A stretch of DNA of 50,298 nt from Propionibacteriaceae bacterium (GCA_031262485.1 JAISHO010000034.1:1-50298); one strand, 5' to 3'. Shown: positions 1-8,911, counted from the stretch's first letter. The notes: generated from the sequence alone by a model not told the origin. Made by a program: numbers and translations.

Positions 1-45
1 CGGATCGACACAATTCCACACCCTCCCATTAGTAATTTCGTCATT

Positions 46-875
46 GTCGGATTCGACGTACCGCTAAATAGCGGATAGAAACCACGAGTAGTCAGCGCGG
101 AGGGCAGGAGTCTCGAAGCGTCGGATTCGACGTACCGCTAAATAGCGGATAGAAACCAATGCTTGACTAACGCGTCAGCCAATGCGATACCGTCGGATTC
201 GACGTACCGCTAAATAGCGGATAGAAACTCGTTCCAGTTATGGGATATCAGGGAATGATGACGGTCGGATTCGACGTACCGCTAAATAGCGGATAGAAAC
301 TGCGGTGACGATCGCCGTCGCCCCGGTGGCGAGGTCGGATTCGACGTACCGCTAAATAGCGGATAGAAACACCACCGGTATCGCATATGCGCCGATCTGG
401 AGCAGTCGGATTCGACGTACCGCTAAATAGCGGATAGAAACTTGCGGCGTTTCTTCGCGCTGCCATCGTTGACGATGTCGGATTCGACGTACCGCTAAAT
501 AGCGGATAGAAACGTGAATGAAGTCTCCGAGATCTGAGAGCGTCTCGTGTCGGATTCGACGTACCGCTAAATAGCGGATAGAAACCCCAGTCGACAACCG
601 GAATGGCCTCGTTGAAGAAGTCGGATTCGACGTACCGCTAAATAGCGGATAGAAACTTGGCATGGAGTTCCGGCGTCGCCGCGACTGCGACGGTCGGATT
701 CGACGTACCGCTAAATAGCGGATAGAAGCATTTCGTTCCAGTCTTCATATTTCATTCCCCGGTCTGTCGGATTCGACGTACCGCTAAATAGCGGATAGAA
801 ACCAGAGAGTATCACCGGAAATAACTGTGTATTCACAGGTCGGATTCGACGTACCGCTAAACAGCGGATAGTAAC
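46..875 (+). CRISPR. CRISPR array, 12 repeats and 11 spacers, continuing off the left edge
   Basis: Twelve 37-nt repeats start at 46, 120, 192, 264, 334, 405, 477, 549, 620, 693, 766 and 839. Each begins GTCGGATTCG and ends GGATAGAAAC; spacers are 33-37 nt. An internal hairpin (CCGCT, loop AAAT, AGCGG) is visible. Repeat 10 ends GAAGC, and repeat 12 has two changes (AAACAGCGG and GATAGTAAC). Decay at the right end suggests that this is the leader-distal end, so transcription is left to right and the leader and cas genes lie outside the window. Bases 1-11 (CGGATCGACAC) resemble the end of another repeat, and 12-45 would then be a 34-nt spacer. The GAAAC end and stem are common in class 1 systems, but the subtype cannot be named without cas genes. 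Confidence 0.98.
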
Positions 876-911
876 ATGGCGAAATTTTTACGTTCGACGC
901 GTTCGTGACAA

Positions 912-1028
912 GTTGGATTTGAACCAACGATGACTTGTGGATATAAGTTTGAGTGACTGCACTTCCGACACGGGGACATCTCGCCGTAGTCGGATTCTCC
1001 GTACTTTTAAAAATTCCGGACAGAAATC
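912..1028 (+). repeat. Two decayed CRISPR repeats at the trailer end
   Basis: Beginning at 912, GTTGGATTTGAACC aligns with the repeat start, and GGATATAAG aligns with its end. At 989, GTCGGATTCTCCGTAC and CCGGACAGAAATC match both repeat ends. The intervals from the last good repeat to these copies (36 nt, then about 40 nt) match spacer length. These look like ancient array units that have drifted. Confidence 0.7.
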
Positions 1029-1306
1029 TCGCACCAAGGAGTGCAGGATGTAGTGACGAATTGTTTAATTATGTCACCGTTGAATAAGTGGATTGCGGCC
1101 ATTCGTTACCCTCATATTGTTCTCTAATATGACGAAGTTGTACTGCAACTATGCGGTTGTATCGAAGCATGAAAAATGGTTTTACTTGGGCGTAGGCCGT
1201 GTCCCCGCTGTCTCAGTTGACATGAGGAAGAGAGACGTCGGTCATTGTCGGACATAGCCATGGTGAGGTATTATTGTTACGGAGATAATCATGAAGGATA
1301 TGAGAG

Positions 1307-1555
1307 GTGATACAACTGAAAGCGCCTGAGAAAGAAAACAATCTATCTTCGTTGATAGAGTGCGCGCGGGATTGGGATGATGCCATCATTTCCTCGTGCC
1401 AAGTTTTGAGGACGATGATCGTCTCAAACGATGATGAGCCCTTACGGGGGAGTGGTGCTTCGCTTCTCACTTTTTTCAATAGTGATTACGTTTCGACGAG
1501 AACACTCGAAGAAGTAGACAAAGCTATTGAAGAAGAGCGCAATTCATGGGATTGA
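1307..1555 (+). CDS. Small hypothetical protein, 82 aa
   Basis: I do not recognise the family. The protein is acidic and probably mostly helical, ending in a charged segment (LEEVDKAIEEERNSWD). The frame opens with GTG at 1307, which has a poor ribosome site. A better start, ATG at 1291 six bases after CGGAG, is in another frame and stops at 1329 after 12 codons (MKDMRGDTTESA). The two frames overlap, so either a short upstream ORF is translationally coupled to this gene or a frameshift has separated an original N-terminus. GATAAT at 1284-1289 could be a -10 box. The region from the CRISPR trailer to here has visibly lower GC than the rest of the window, suggesting acquired DNA. Confidence 0.45.
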   Translation: MIQLKAPEKENNLSSLIECARDWDDAIISSCQVLRTMIVSNDDEPLRGSGASLLTFFNSDYVSTRTLEEVDKAIEEERNSWD

Positions 1556-1586
1556 TCTATCTTGCTTCTTACTCTGTCGCTCGATT

Positions 1587-2609
1587 TTAACGCTGTGATG
1601 GTCGATCGACCCGGTTGATCATGAAGTCGACGGCCGGGTTCGCACCGCTCACGTCAAGCTGAATATCGGGGTGCGCGTTCTGCCAGACACGGAAGAGTTC
1701 GTCGGCGAACCCTTGGCCGACGAAGGTGACCCCGGTGAAGTCGAGGATGACGTGTGTGAATTGTTCGAGGCCGAGGGCGAACCGTTTCGCTTCGCTGCGG
1801 CTAATGAATCCGCCGACGGAGTCGATGAGGGAGATGCGAGGGGTGGTGAGAACGAACTCTCCGTCTTCGGTGTGGCGTTTGAAGACGTCGACGAGTTCGC
1901 GTGTCGTGTCGAGGTCGAGCCGCAGTGTCACCTCGGTGCCCGCGTTGAATGATTCTCCGAGGGCGATATCGTCGATGAGGTTGTCGAACATGACGGCGTA
2001 TCCGTTGGCTGCGATGGTGAACACGTCGACGGCCTTCGAGGTGAAGAAGATGCCCTCGCCAGAATGACGGTCGGGCGCCGTGGTTCGTTTCCCCTTGGTG
2101 ATCTCGACGAGCGCGTCTTCGGGCTGGGCGAAGGAGAATTCGTCGGCCATGCGCTGGAAGGCTCCGACGCCATCGTCGAGGATCGTCACGGTGAGAACGC
2201 GCCCCATGATAACCGCGCCGATAGTCACCTGGGCTCCACCCGAGTGATCGATCGCGTTGTTGACCATTTCGGTGACGGAGTACGCGAGGATGACGTCGGC
2301 GCGTTTGGGAACGGCTCCTTCTCTATCGACGAGTGCGGAGCGAAGTGCGCCCCACGTCTCCTCCTCGTGGAGACCTCTCAACGGGAGGGTCTGCGACCAG
2401 AAAGCGGATTCCTCGTTTGGGCGGGCGGCGTCTGGACCACCTTTCCAGGCTTTCCATTCGCCCATGAGGGTCTCGCGGTCGTAATGGCGGTGCCCACCGG
2501 GAGTGAGCGATGATGAGAGCACGCCTTCGCTGGTAAGGAGCCTCACCTGGCTCGGGGAGACGCCGAGGAGTCGGGCCGCCTCCCCGATGCGCAACGGTTT
2601 TCCGGGCAT
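1587..2609 (-). CDS. HTH, histidine-kinase-like ATPase and STAS-like DUF4325 protein
   Basis: Three modules are visible in 340 residues. Residues 1-55 form a MerR/excisionase-type HTH (IGEAARLLGVSPSQVRLL, then TPGGHRHYDRETL). About 75-225 is a GHKL ATPase: N-box EMVNNAIDHSGG, G1-like DDGVGAF, and a later GEGIFFTSKAVD. About 240-330 is a STAS-like DUF4325 domain (FTHVILDFTGVTFVGQGFADEL). DUF4325 and such ATPase domains are known to occur together, often with an HTH, but the role is poorly defined. No histidine phosphoacceptor is evident. ATG at 2609 follows GAGGAG on the minus strand. The gene is divergent from the 2826 gene across a repeat-rich control region, so autoregulation is likely (inferred). 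Confidence 0.85.
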   Translation of the reverse strand: MPGKPLRIGEAARLLGVSPSQVRLLTSEGVLSSSLTPGGHRHYDRETLMGEWKAWKGGPDAARPNEESAFWSQTLPLRGLHEEETWGALRSALVDREGAVPKRADVILAYSVTEMVNNAIDHSGGAQVTIGAVIMGRVLTVTILDDGVGAFQRMADEFSFAQPEDALVEITKGKRTTAPDRHSGEGIFFTSKAVDVFTIAANGYAVMFDNLIDDIALGESFNAGTEVTLRLDLDTTRELVDVFKRHTEDGEFVLTTPRISLIDSVGGFISRSEAKRFALGLEQFTHVILDFTGVTFVGQGFADELFRVWQNAHPDIQLDVSGANPAVDFMINRVDRPSQR

Positions 2610-2626
2610 GTGGTCTCCTCACGAAT

Positions 2627-2735
2627 GAAATCTACAGAGATTCTATAGAATCATCCCGTTGGAATCTAGAATTTTGTAGATTCGAGAACGGAGCAGGGCG
2701 TTCTCCTCTAGAAGTTATAGATTTGATGTAGATTC
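2627..2735. promoter_or_regulatory. Divergent operator region with repeated TAGATTC boxes
   Basis: A perfect 14-bp palindrome, GATTCTATAGAATC, lies at 2639-2652. GTAGATTC occurs at 2676-2683 and 2728-2735, TATAGATTT at 2716-2724, an inverted GAAATCTAC at 2627-2635, and GGAATCTAGAATT from 2661. This density of AGATTC/GAATCT half-sites between divergent genes fits binding by the HTH domain encoded at 1587-2609. The link to that protein is inference. Confidence 0.7.
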
Positions 2736-2825
2736 AAGGTGATTCGTGCGTGTCCTGGGCATGAGTCGGCACCCGGTGATCCCATGTGGTCGGTAGACTC
2801 TGTGGAAAGAGGAGAAAGAGATCTG

Positions 2826-3281
2826 GTGTCAACGTTCACGTATGACGGGATCGATCCCGTGGTGCTTTACGAAATGTTTGTTGAGTCCGCCACTCGCTTG
2901 GGCGGAACTTATATCAGCTTCTCTTACCAGACTGAGGACCCATCAGAACTTGACATGTGGCTGAGAGCTGACCGCGCCGTGATGAATGAACGTCTTGCCA
3001 TCAGCCCCGACGATCGGGAAGCCCAGATTGCGGCTATTGAGCGCTGGAACTCGGAATTGAATCGTGTGACGGCAGCCCGGGCCTTGGGGGCTTCTCGAAG
3101 TCTCGCCGGGGTTGAGGTTGATCTGGACATGGCCAGGATCAACCTCGGCGACTGTGATGGGCAGCGTCATTTTGGCAGCAGCGGGGGTGAACTTGGTGAA
3201 TGGCAGGGGCAGATCAGTGAGGACCCCCCCTCGAACCATTCGATTCGGAAGATGAGGCGACCGATTTCGTCACGACAGTGA
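2826..3281 (+). CDS. Hypothetical protein, 151 aa, probable frameshift in a C7 run
   Basis: The start chosen is GTG 2826, giving STFTYDGIDPVVLYEMF, because AGAGGAGAAAG (2808-2818) precedes it and TAGACT (2793-2798) could be a -10 box; the in-frame upstream sequence looks unlike protein. The N-terminal 100 residues look like a soluble helical protein of unknown family. After the homopolymer at about 3225-3231 the current frame becomes basic and ends at 3281. One added C would instead give an acidic tail, LEPFDSEDEATDFVTTVSRR, ending at 3307. The long form therefore looks ancestral: a real frameshift, slippage, or a homopolymer sequencing error. Its position opposite the HTH-ATPase-DUF4325 gene suggests co-regulation. 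Confidence 0.6.
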   Translation: MSTFTYDGIDPVVLYEMFVESATRLGGTYISFSYQTEDPSELDMWLRADRAVMNERLAISPDDREAQIAAIERWNSELNRVTAARALGASRSLAGVEVDLDMARINLGDCDGQRHFGSSGGELGEWQGQISEDPPSNHSIRKMRRPISSRQ

Positions 3282-3340
3282 GCCGGAGAATGCTCAATGA
3301 AGCGTAGTGAAGTTTGGGTCCCTTAACGCCGACTACTAAC

Positions 3341-4867
3341 TCACAGCGCCGGCAACGGCGCCTCGTGCCCGTCCATCGCCTTGTGGGGGTGCCGCCGGTG
3401 GGCGTCGAAGCCGGCGATGACGGCGGCGCAGGCGACGAGCGCAGCCGAGAGCATGAGCGCGCTCCCGGCGGCCAACTCGGCGGCGGCGGCTTGGCCCAGG
3501 TCGGCTTGGCGGCTGGCGACGATGGAGAAATACACCGCCAACACGACGGAGACGCCGATGGCGGAGCCGACCCGTTGGCCGACTTGGAGCACAGCCCCGG
3601 CGACCGAACCCAACGAGGGCGGCACGTGGGCGAAAGTCAGCGTCTGGTTGGGTGAGATGACGGCTCCGTTGCCGGCCCCGGCGATGATGAGGATGAGCGC
3701 CATCCACAAGCCCAGATGGCTCGGCCCGGCCAGGCGGAGCAGCAGGATGAGCCCGACGAGGCCGATGAGCATGCCGAGGATCCCGGCGACGACGACGGGC
3801 CGCCCCCACCGGTTGACGAGACGGCCGGAGAGTTGGGCGACGAACCCGGAGGCGATGGCGTAGGGCACGCCGACGAGCCCGGCCTCGAGCGGGGTGTACC
3901 CCAAGCCGTTCTGCAACACCATCGTGATGATGAGGAACAACGCGGTGAAACCAGCGAAATACGCCACCCCCAACGCTGCCCCGAAGACGAAACCGGGGTC
4001 GCGCAGCAGCACCGGGTTGAGCACGGCCGCGCCCGTCCGCCGCTGATACGACTTCTCCCACAGATACGCCAGCGGCGCCAAGACGACGGCCGGAGCCAAC
4101 CACCACCAGCGTTGCGGATCGTCGAAGAAGCCGCTGTCCGGCGTCGTCACGAACGGCGCCATGAAACACATCGTGCCCAGCGCGATGAAGACGACACCGA
4201 TGAGGTCGAGGGGTTGCTTGAGGGTGGAGGCGTGTTGGCGGGGCAGGAGCCGCCACCCGAGGATGACGACGGCCAAACAAATCGGCACGTTGACCCAGAA
4301 CACCCAGCGCCACCCGTGCTCCGAGCCGAAGGCCGCCAGGAGCAGGCCGCCAGCGAGCGGGCCCAGCGCCGTCGAGACGCCGATGACCATGCCGAACAAC
4401 CCGAACGCTTTGCCCCGCTCCGGGCCACGGAACAACGATTGGATGATTCCGGAGGTCTGCGGGTTGAGCATCCCGGCCGACGCGCCTTGCAGGAGCCGCA
4501 AAACCGCCAGCATGGTGTCGTTTTGGCTCAACCCGGCCAGCAGGCTCGTCACCCCGAAACAGGTGACGGCGATGAGGAACATCGTCCGCCGCCCGCGCAC
4601 GTCGCCGAGACGCCCGGCCGGCACGAGCATGAGCCCGAAGGCGAGCGTGTACCCGGCGACGATGAATTGGAGCTGTGTCGCCCCGGCGTGCAAAGCGGCC
4701 TGCATCGACGGCAAAGCCACATTGACGATCGAGACGTCGAGCATGGTGACGAACCCGGCCGCGAAGCACACCCACAGGGCCTTCCAACGGTTCGGGTCGG
4801 GGACGTAAGTATCCGCCGCCGGGGGGATCGCCCCGGCCCCATCGGTTCCCGCTGTGCCCTGGCTCAT
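3341..4867 (-). CDS. MFS drug:proton antiporter, DHA2 (EmrB/QacA) type
   Basis: This is a 508-aa integral membrane protein with about 14 hydrophobic helices, the normal DHA2 size. Visible family motifs are [13 protein letters not shown] in helix 1, the loop 2-3 motif A ([13 protein letters not shown]), and the segment around [15 protein letters not shown]. It is expected to export a hydrophobic or drug-like compound in exchange for protons; the substrate is unknown. Its ATG overlaps the stop of the upstream FAH-family gene (ATGA, 4864-4867), so the two are translationally coupled. This suggests that the pump exports a substrate or product of that enzyme (inference). Confidence 0.9.
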   Translation of the reverse strand: MSQGTAGTDGAGAIPPAADTYVPDPNRWKALWVCFAAGFVTMLDVSIVNVALPSMQAALHAGATQLQFIVAGYTLAFGLMLVPAGRLGDVRGRRTMFLIAVTCFGVTSLLAGLSQNDTMLAVLRLLQGASAGMLNPQTSGIIQSLFRGPERGKAFGLFGMVIGVSTALGPLAGGLLLAAFGSEHGWRWVFWVNVPICLAVVILGWRLLPRQHASTLKQPLDLIGVVFIALGTMCFMAPFVTTPDSGFFDDPQRWWWLAPAVVLAPLAYLWEKSYQRRTGAAVLNPVLLRDPGFVFGAALGVAYFAGFTALFLIITMVLQNGLGYTPLEAGLVGVPYAIASGFVAQLSGRLVNRWGRPVVVAGILGMLIGLVGLILLLRLAGPSHLGLWMALILIIAGAGNGAVISPNQTLTFAHVPPSLGSVAGAVLQVGQRVGSAIGVSVVLAVYFSIVASRQADLGQAAAAELAAGSALMLSAALVACAAVIAGFDAHRRHPHKAMDGHEAPLPAL

Positions 4868-5637
4868 GCCGCGACGACGGGGTTCCGCAATTCCCCGATC
4901 CCTTCGACCGAGCAGACCACGGTGTCCCCACCGGTGAGCGGACCGACCCCGGCCGGCGTGCCCGTCAAGACGACATCGCCCGGCAACAACGTCATCACCG
5001 TAGAAGCGAAGGCGATGAGATGGGCGACGTCGACGACGAGATCACACGTCGTGCCGTCTTGGCGCAGCTCCCCGTTGACGTGGCAGCGCAACGCCAGATC
5101 GGCCGGGTCGAGCCCGGTGACGATCCACGGCCCCAGGGGGCACGACGTGTCGAAAGCCTTGGCTCGCACCCACTGCGGCTCCGTCTTCTGCACGTCACGC
5201 GCGGAGACATCATTGCCGACGGTGTACCCGAAGACATACGACAACGCCTCCTCGGGAGCGACGTTGCGCGCCGCGCGCCCGATGACGACGGCCAACTCGA
5301 CCTCATGGTCGACGTCCGACGAATACGACGGCAGCACGATCGGCTGGTTCGGCCCGACGACCGCGCTCGGCGGTTTGAGGAAAAGCATGGGGGAAGCGGG
5401 CACCTCGGCGCCCGTCTCAGCGGCGTGGGCCGCGTAGTTCTTCGCCACACAGACGATCTTCGACGGCGTGACCGGCGCCAGCAGCGTCGCCGCCGCCATC
5501 GGATAACTCTTGCCCGTGTCGGCGACGTCCCCGGCCACCGGGTCGCCCGTCAACTCCTCGACGATCTCCGAGCCGGCCTCCCCGCTGATGGCGGCGTGAA
5601 TGATCCGTCCTTGGACCTTGCAGCGCGCGATTCTCAT
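4864..5637 (-). CDS. Fumarylacetoacetate hydrolase (FAH) family protein
   Basis: The 257-aa FAH fold is seen from [29 protein letters not shown] (acidic metal ligands), [29 protein letters not shown] and the C-terminal [13 protein letters not shown]. Members hydrolyse or decarboxylate acylpyruvates and 2-hydroxyhepta-2,4-dienedioate-like compounds using a divalent metal; the exact substrate cannot be told. I chose the inner ATG at 5637 (MRIARCKV) because AAGGAT precedes it and the family usually begins this way; the frame itself is open 12 codons further upstream. It is first in an operon with the 3341-4867 exporter and divergent from an alpha/beta hydrolase. Confidence 0.9.
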   Translation of the reverse strand: MRIARCKVQGRIIHAAISGEAGSEIVEELTGDPVAGDVADTGKSYPMAAATLLAPVTPSKIVCVAKNYAAHAAETGAEVPASPMLFLKPPSAVVGPNQPIVLPSYSSDVDHEVELAVVIGRAARNVAPEEALSYVFGYTVGNDVSARDVQKTEPQWVRAKAFDTSCPLGPWIVTGLDPADLALRCHVNGELRQDGTTCDLVVDVAHLIAFASTVMTLLPGDVVLTGTPAGVGPLTGGDTVVCSVEGIGELRNPVVAA

Positions 5638-5686
5638 ACCGATCATCCTTCCACGATCGTCCGTCACCCTCATTCTCCGCGAAAAG

Positions 5687-5752
5687 TGTGAAATCTCACA
5701 GCTATCAGATATCAGATACCACAGAGAGGGGCTTGCCCGACCCCCCTAGTAT
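5687..5752. promoter_or_regulatory. Divergent promoter with TGTGA-N4-TCACA operator
   Basis: TGTGA at 5687-5691 and TCACA at 5696-5700 form an inverted repeat separated by AATC. It is followed by the direct repeat TATCAGATATCAGATA. TAGTAT at 5747-5752 lies seven bases before the ATG at 5760 and reads as the -10 box of a leaderless hydrolase gene. The regulator is not in the window. Confidence 0.55.
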
Positions 5753-5759
5753 CATCACC

Positions 5760-6740
5760 ATGATGGTAGATGAGACGACTTTTGTTGAGAAACAAGTGAC
5801 CACTCCCGAGGGCGGCGTCATCAACTACGGCGAGAGCCCCGACGAGGGCGGCGACCCGCTCCTCCTCATCCCCGGCCAATGGGTCTTCTGGCAAGACTAT
5901 CTGCCGGTCGCCGAGCGTCTGGCCGGCGCGTACCACGTCTTCGTCGTTGACGTCTACGGCCACGGCGGCTCGAGCATGGATCCGGAGCTCTACCCCGTCA
6001 ACGCCAACGGCCGCGATCTGGCCTGGCTCATCGACAACATCATCGGCGCGCCCGCGGTCGTCTCCGGGCACTCCTCCGGCGCGCTCATCGGCGCCTGGAT
6101 GGCCAGCCGCCACCCCGATTCGGTGCGCGGGCTCGTCCTCGAGGATCCGCCCTTCTTCTCGATCAGCCCCGAACGGCGCGGCGAGACGGCGGCGTGGAAA
6201 CAACACGTCTCCGTCATCCATGATTTCCTCCAGCAGAGCGAGGAGACGAATTACACCAAGTTCTGGCTCGACCACACCTACCTGCGTCAGTTGTGGGGCG
6301 CGTCGGCTTGGGACAACGCCGTCAAGCGCGGGGCGCTGACCGCCATGGAACGCCACCCCGGCCAGATGCCGAAGCTGACGAGCCTCGCCGCCATGGCCAA
6401 CAAGCCACTCTTGGCGACCCGGAACACCCACGACGGCACCGGCCCCTACGATCTCCAATACGCCGAAGTCATCGACACCGACGTCTGGTTCCAGGATTGG
6501 GACGACGCCGAGATCATCGCCAGCATCACCTGCCCGACGATCCTCATGCACGCCGCCGCCAGCTACAACAAGGACAACGTCCTCATGGGGGCGATGGACG
6601 ACGACGACGTCAAGCGGTTCCGTGAGCTTCTCCCCGCCGCCACGGTCATCGACGGCATCGCCGGCGGCCACGAGATCCACGAGAACAATCCCGATCTCTA
6701 CGTCGACACCCTCCTCGACTTCCGCTACCAGCTCATCTGA
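5760..6740 (+). CDS. Alpha/beta hydrolase
   Basis: The 326-aa protein has the alpha/beta-hydrolase fold. LLLIPGQWVFWQDYL supplies the oxyanion region, VVDVYGHGGSS follows strand 4, GHSSGALIGAW is the nucleophile elbow (Ser), and AGGHEIHENNPD carries the likely catalytic His. The frame is open from 5688, but that stretch covers the operator and -10 box, so ATG 5760 (or the adjacent ATG 5763) is the start. There is no Shine-Dalgarno sequence, consistent with leaderless translation. Divergence from an FAH-fold enzyme and an exporter suggests a small catabolic or detoxification unit for an ester or acylpyruvate-like compound; the substrate is unknown. Confidence 0.85.
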   Translation: MMVDETTFVEKQVTTPEGGVINYGESPDEGGDPLLLIPGQWVFWQDYLPVAERLAGAYHVFVVDVYGHGGSSMDPELYPVNANGRDLAWLIDNIIGAPAVVSGHSSGALIGAWMASRHPDSVRGLVLEDPPFFSISPERRGETAAWKQHVSVIHDFLQQSEETNYTKFWLDHTYLRQLWGASAWDNAVKRGALTAMERHPGQMPKLTSLAAMANKPLLATRNTHDGTGPYDLQYAEVIDTDVWFQDWDDAEIIASITCPTILMHAAASYNKDNVLMGAMDDDDVKRFRELLPAATVIDGIAGGHEIHENNPDLYVDTLLDFRYQLI

Positions 6741-6885
6741 GACGAGCGAGAGCACGACGGTTGGCGCGGACGACGTCCAGTGATCCACAGAGGGACGATC
6801 TGGGTCGTCGAGCCTGTGGACGATGAGGAGAATTCGCGTCGCCGGCCCCATCGCCCTGTCATAGCCGGTCGATAGGCTGGGAGGC

Positions 6886-7848
6886 ATGAACCTCGCCCTT
6901 CCGATGGCGCCGCTCCAGATCGTCTGGGAGTGGCCGCACACCGCTCTGGTGATCCTCATCACGATCGCCGGCGCGATCGCCGCCGACATCGTCGTCCGCT
7001 GGATCATGCGTCGTGCCTTGTCGCAGGCCGAGAAGCGGGCCCAGGAGGGGCGGCTCGGCGAGCACCGCTGGCCGTCGTTGGCCATCCGCGGCCACGTCGA
7101 GGACGAGGCGCGCCGCAAAGCGATCCGGGAGGCCCGCCAACGCGCCCTGCCGCGCACGGCCGCCGTCGCGCATTTGCTGATGTCGCTGTGGCACTTCGCC
7201 ATCACCCTCATCGTCGTCCTCATGATCCTCGAGACCCTCGGCATCCCGATCGCGCCGATCCTCACCAGCGCCGGCATCGGCGGCGTCATCCTCGCCTTCG
7301 GCGCCCAATCGCTCATCAAGGATTACTTCTCCGGCATCTTCCTCATCCTCGAGGATCAATACGGCGTCGGCGACCAGATCACCGTCGGCACGATCACCGG
7401 CACCGTCGAGGACGTGACGCTGCGCATCACCAAGCTGCGCGACACCTCCGGCATGGTCTGGTACGTCCGCAACGGCGAGATCCTCCAAGTCGGCAACATC
7501 TCACAGGGTTTCTCGACGGGCCTCATCGACGTCCCGGTGGCCTATGATGCCGATGTCGTCACCGTGACGAGAGTGCTCGAGGGGGTCGTGGCCAAGCTCG
7601 AGCACGATCCGGACATCGCCGAGCAACTCTTGGAGCCGGCGAAACTGCTCGGGGTCGAGTCGATCACCGCGACGACGCTGACGATGCGGATCCTCATCAA
7701 GACTCCGCCTAATCAGCATTTCGCATTGGCTCGTGAGATCAGGGAGCGGGCCATCGAAGCGCTCAACGACGCCGGGGTGCCAGGGCCTAAGCTCATGTCC
7801 ACGACCGGCGTCTTCAAAGCGATGACGGGGTTAACGGGGGAGAAATGA
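6886..7848 (+). CDS. Small-conductance mechanosensitive channel, MscS family
   Basis: The 320-aa protein has three membrane segments at about 10-35, 98-120 and 122-142. The pore-lining helix is ILTSAGIGGVILAFGAQ, and the beta-domain sequence is GIFLILEDQYGVGDQI. It opens under membrane tension to release solutes during osmotic downshock. ATG 6886 follows GGGAGG. Residues 45-85 form a charged cytosolic linker rich in Arg, Glu and Ala between helices 1 and 2. The stop overlaps the start of the next gene (ATGA, 7845-7848), so the two are probably co-translated. Confidence 0.95.
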   Translation: MNLALPMAPLQIVWEWPHTALVILITIAGAIAADIVVRWIMRRALSQAEKRAQEGRLGEHRWPSLAIRGHVEDEARRKAIREARQRALPRTAAVAHLLMSLWHFAITLIVVLMILETLGIPIAPILTSAGIGGVILAFGAQSLIKDYFSGIFLILEDQYGVGDQITVGTITGTVEDVTLRITKLRDTSGMVWYVRNGEILQVGNISQGFSTGLIDVPVAYDADVVTVTRVLEGVVAKLEHDPDIAEQLLEPAKLLGVESITATTLTMRILIKTPPNQHFALAREIRERAIEALNDAGVPGPKLMSTTGVFKAMTGLTGEK

Positions 7849-8777
7849 CGCAGTATCAACAGTGGGACGCGGATCCGTCCGCCGGCCCGCCCGCCACCGC
7901 CGGGCCTGACATGCTCCCGCCCGGGGCCGTCCCACAAGGAATGGTTCCTCCTGGAGCGTTCCAGTCCGGGGCGGCACAGCCGGGGCCGGTGCATCCCGGT
8001 GTCGCTCAGCCCGGAGCAGCTCAAGCCGCGGCGGTCTATCCTGGCGCCGCCCAACCGCCGGTCTATCAACCGCCCTATCAGCAGCCCGCCCAGCCGTATC
8101 CCCAGCCCTACTACGGGCAAGCAGCTGGTGCAGGGCAGCCCGTGCCCGCCCCTCAGGCGGCCGTTCCGCCGCGGCCCGTCGCGCCGCCCACGTGGGGATC
8201 GCCGGTTCCCCAGCCGGCCCGGCAGCCGGCGGATCCGCCGGTCAGCGGACGATCGGTGGTGGCGTGGCTCATCGCCGCCGTCCTCACCCTCATCGTCATC
8301 CCCGGGGCCATCCTGTGGGGTGGTTGGCGCGGCATGAACGAGTCGATCAACGACTTCATGTCCGGGCAGACGTTCGTACCCGGCCAATCGGCCGTCGCGC
8401 GTCTCGACGCCGGTGAGCACGCGCTGTGGGGGGTCTCCACCCCGCTCGCCCAATGCTCCGTCAGCGATCCGAGCGGCGCCGACGTCCCCATCGACACGAG
8501 CGTTTCCTCGTCACTGTCAGCCGACGCCCTCTTCCGTTACGGCGTCTTCACCGCGCCGCACAACGGGGATTACAGGATCATGTGCGCCGCCGGCGCCACC
8601 GGCGATGTCGGCATGGTCGGCCCGCCCGATCCCGTCTTCGACGCCACCGAGGCCCTCCTCCTCTCCTTCGGCGTCGCCTCGCTCATCGGCGTCGGCGGCA
8701 TCGTCGTCACGGTCTTCGCCGTCATCCGCTTCCGGAAATACAACCGGCAGCCGAGGGGCTACCCCTCATACAACTGA
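7845..8777 (+). CDS. Proline-rich two-helix membrane protein with extracellular two-cysteine domain
   Basis: In 310 residues, the first 135 are Pro/Ala/Gln/Gly/Tyr-rich (YQPPYQQPAQPYPQPYYGQ) and probably cytosolic. A membrane helix (WLIAAVLTLIVIPGAILWG), an exposed domain and a C-terminal helix (SFGVASLIGVGGIVVTVFAV) follow. The domain contains QCSVSDPSGADV and YGVFTAPHNGDYRIMC; the two Cys probably form a disulphide. The gene at 12559-13560 encodes the same core with the disordered tail at the other end. The family is unknown to me. Coupling to MscS suggests an envelope role, which is inference. Confidence 0.75.
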   Translation: MTQYQQWDADPSAGPPATAGPDMLPPGAVPQGMVPPGAFQSGAAQPGPVHPGVAQPGAAQAAAVYPGAAQPPVYQPPYQQPAQPYPQPYYGQAAGAGQPVPAPQAAVPPRPVAPPTWGSPVPQPARQPADPPVSGRSVVAWLIAAVLTLIVIPGAILWGGWRGMNESINDFMSGQTFVPGQSAVARLDAGEHALWGVSTPLAQCSVSDPSGADVPIDTSVSSSLSADALFRYGVFTAPHNGDYRIMCAAGATGDVGMVGPPDPVFDATEALLLSFGVASLIGVGGIVVTVFAVIRFRKYNRQPRGYPSYN

Positions 8778-8825
8778 GGACTCTGCCCTCAAGGGGAACG
8801 GTTTCGGCCTGTCGCGCCTCAATGT

Positions 8826-8872
8826 TGTCTTCGTAGCGCCCGGTAGTGCCCCCAGCCGCGTTGTCGTTGCCG
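8826..8872. repeat. Dispersed intergenic repeat, copy 1
   Basis: The segment GTTGTCTTCGTAGCG, CCCGGT and then CCCCAGCCGCGTTGTCGT closely resembles 38269-38317, with the last 18 bases identical. Both copies lie just downstream of a gene in otherwise noncoding DNA. The nature of the repeat is unknown. Confidence 0.45.
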
Positions 8873-8911
8873 GGGGAGCGCATCGTCGATCCTGCTCCGC
8901 GACACTCCGTG

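Noticed and set aside
248-663. Open frames across the CRISPR array
   Set aside because: They arise from the repeated sequence read in frame; the translated blocks are identical repeats.
2943-3239. Minus-strand ORF opposite the 2826 gene
   Set aside because: It has no ribosome site, overlaps the better-supported plus-strand gene and shows no domain.
3716-5437. Long plus-strand frame opposite the exporter and FAH genes
   Set aside because: It is an antisense frame in high-GC coding DNA, with highly biased Arg/Glu/Asp composition and no domain.
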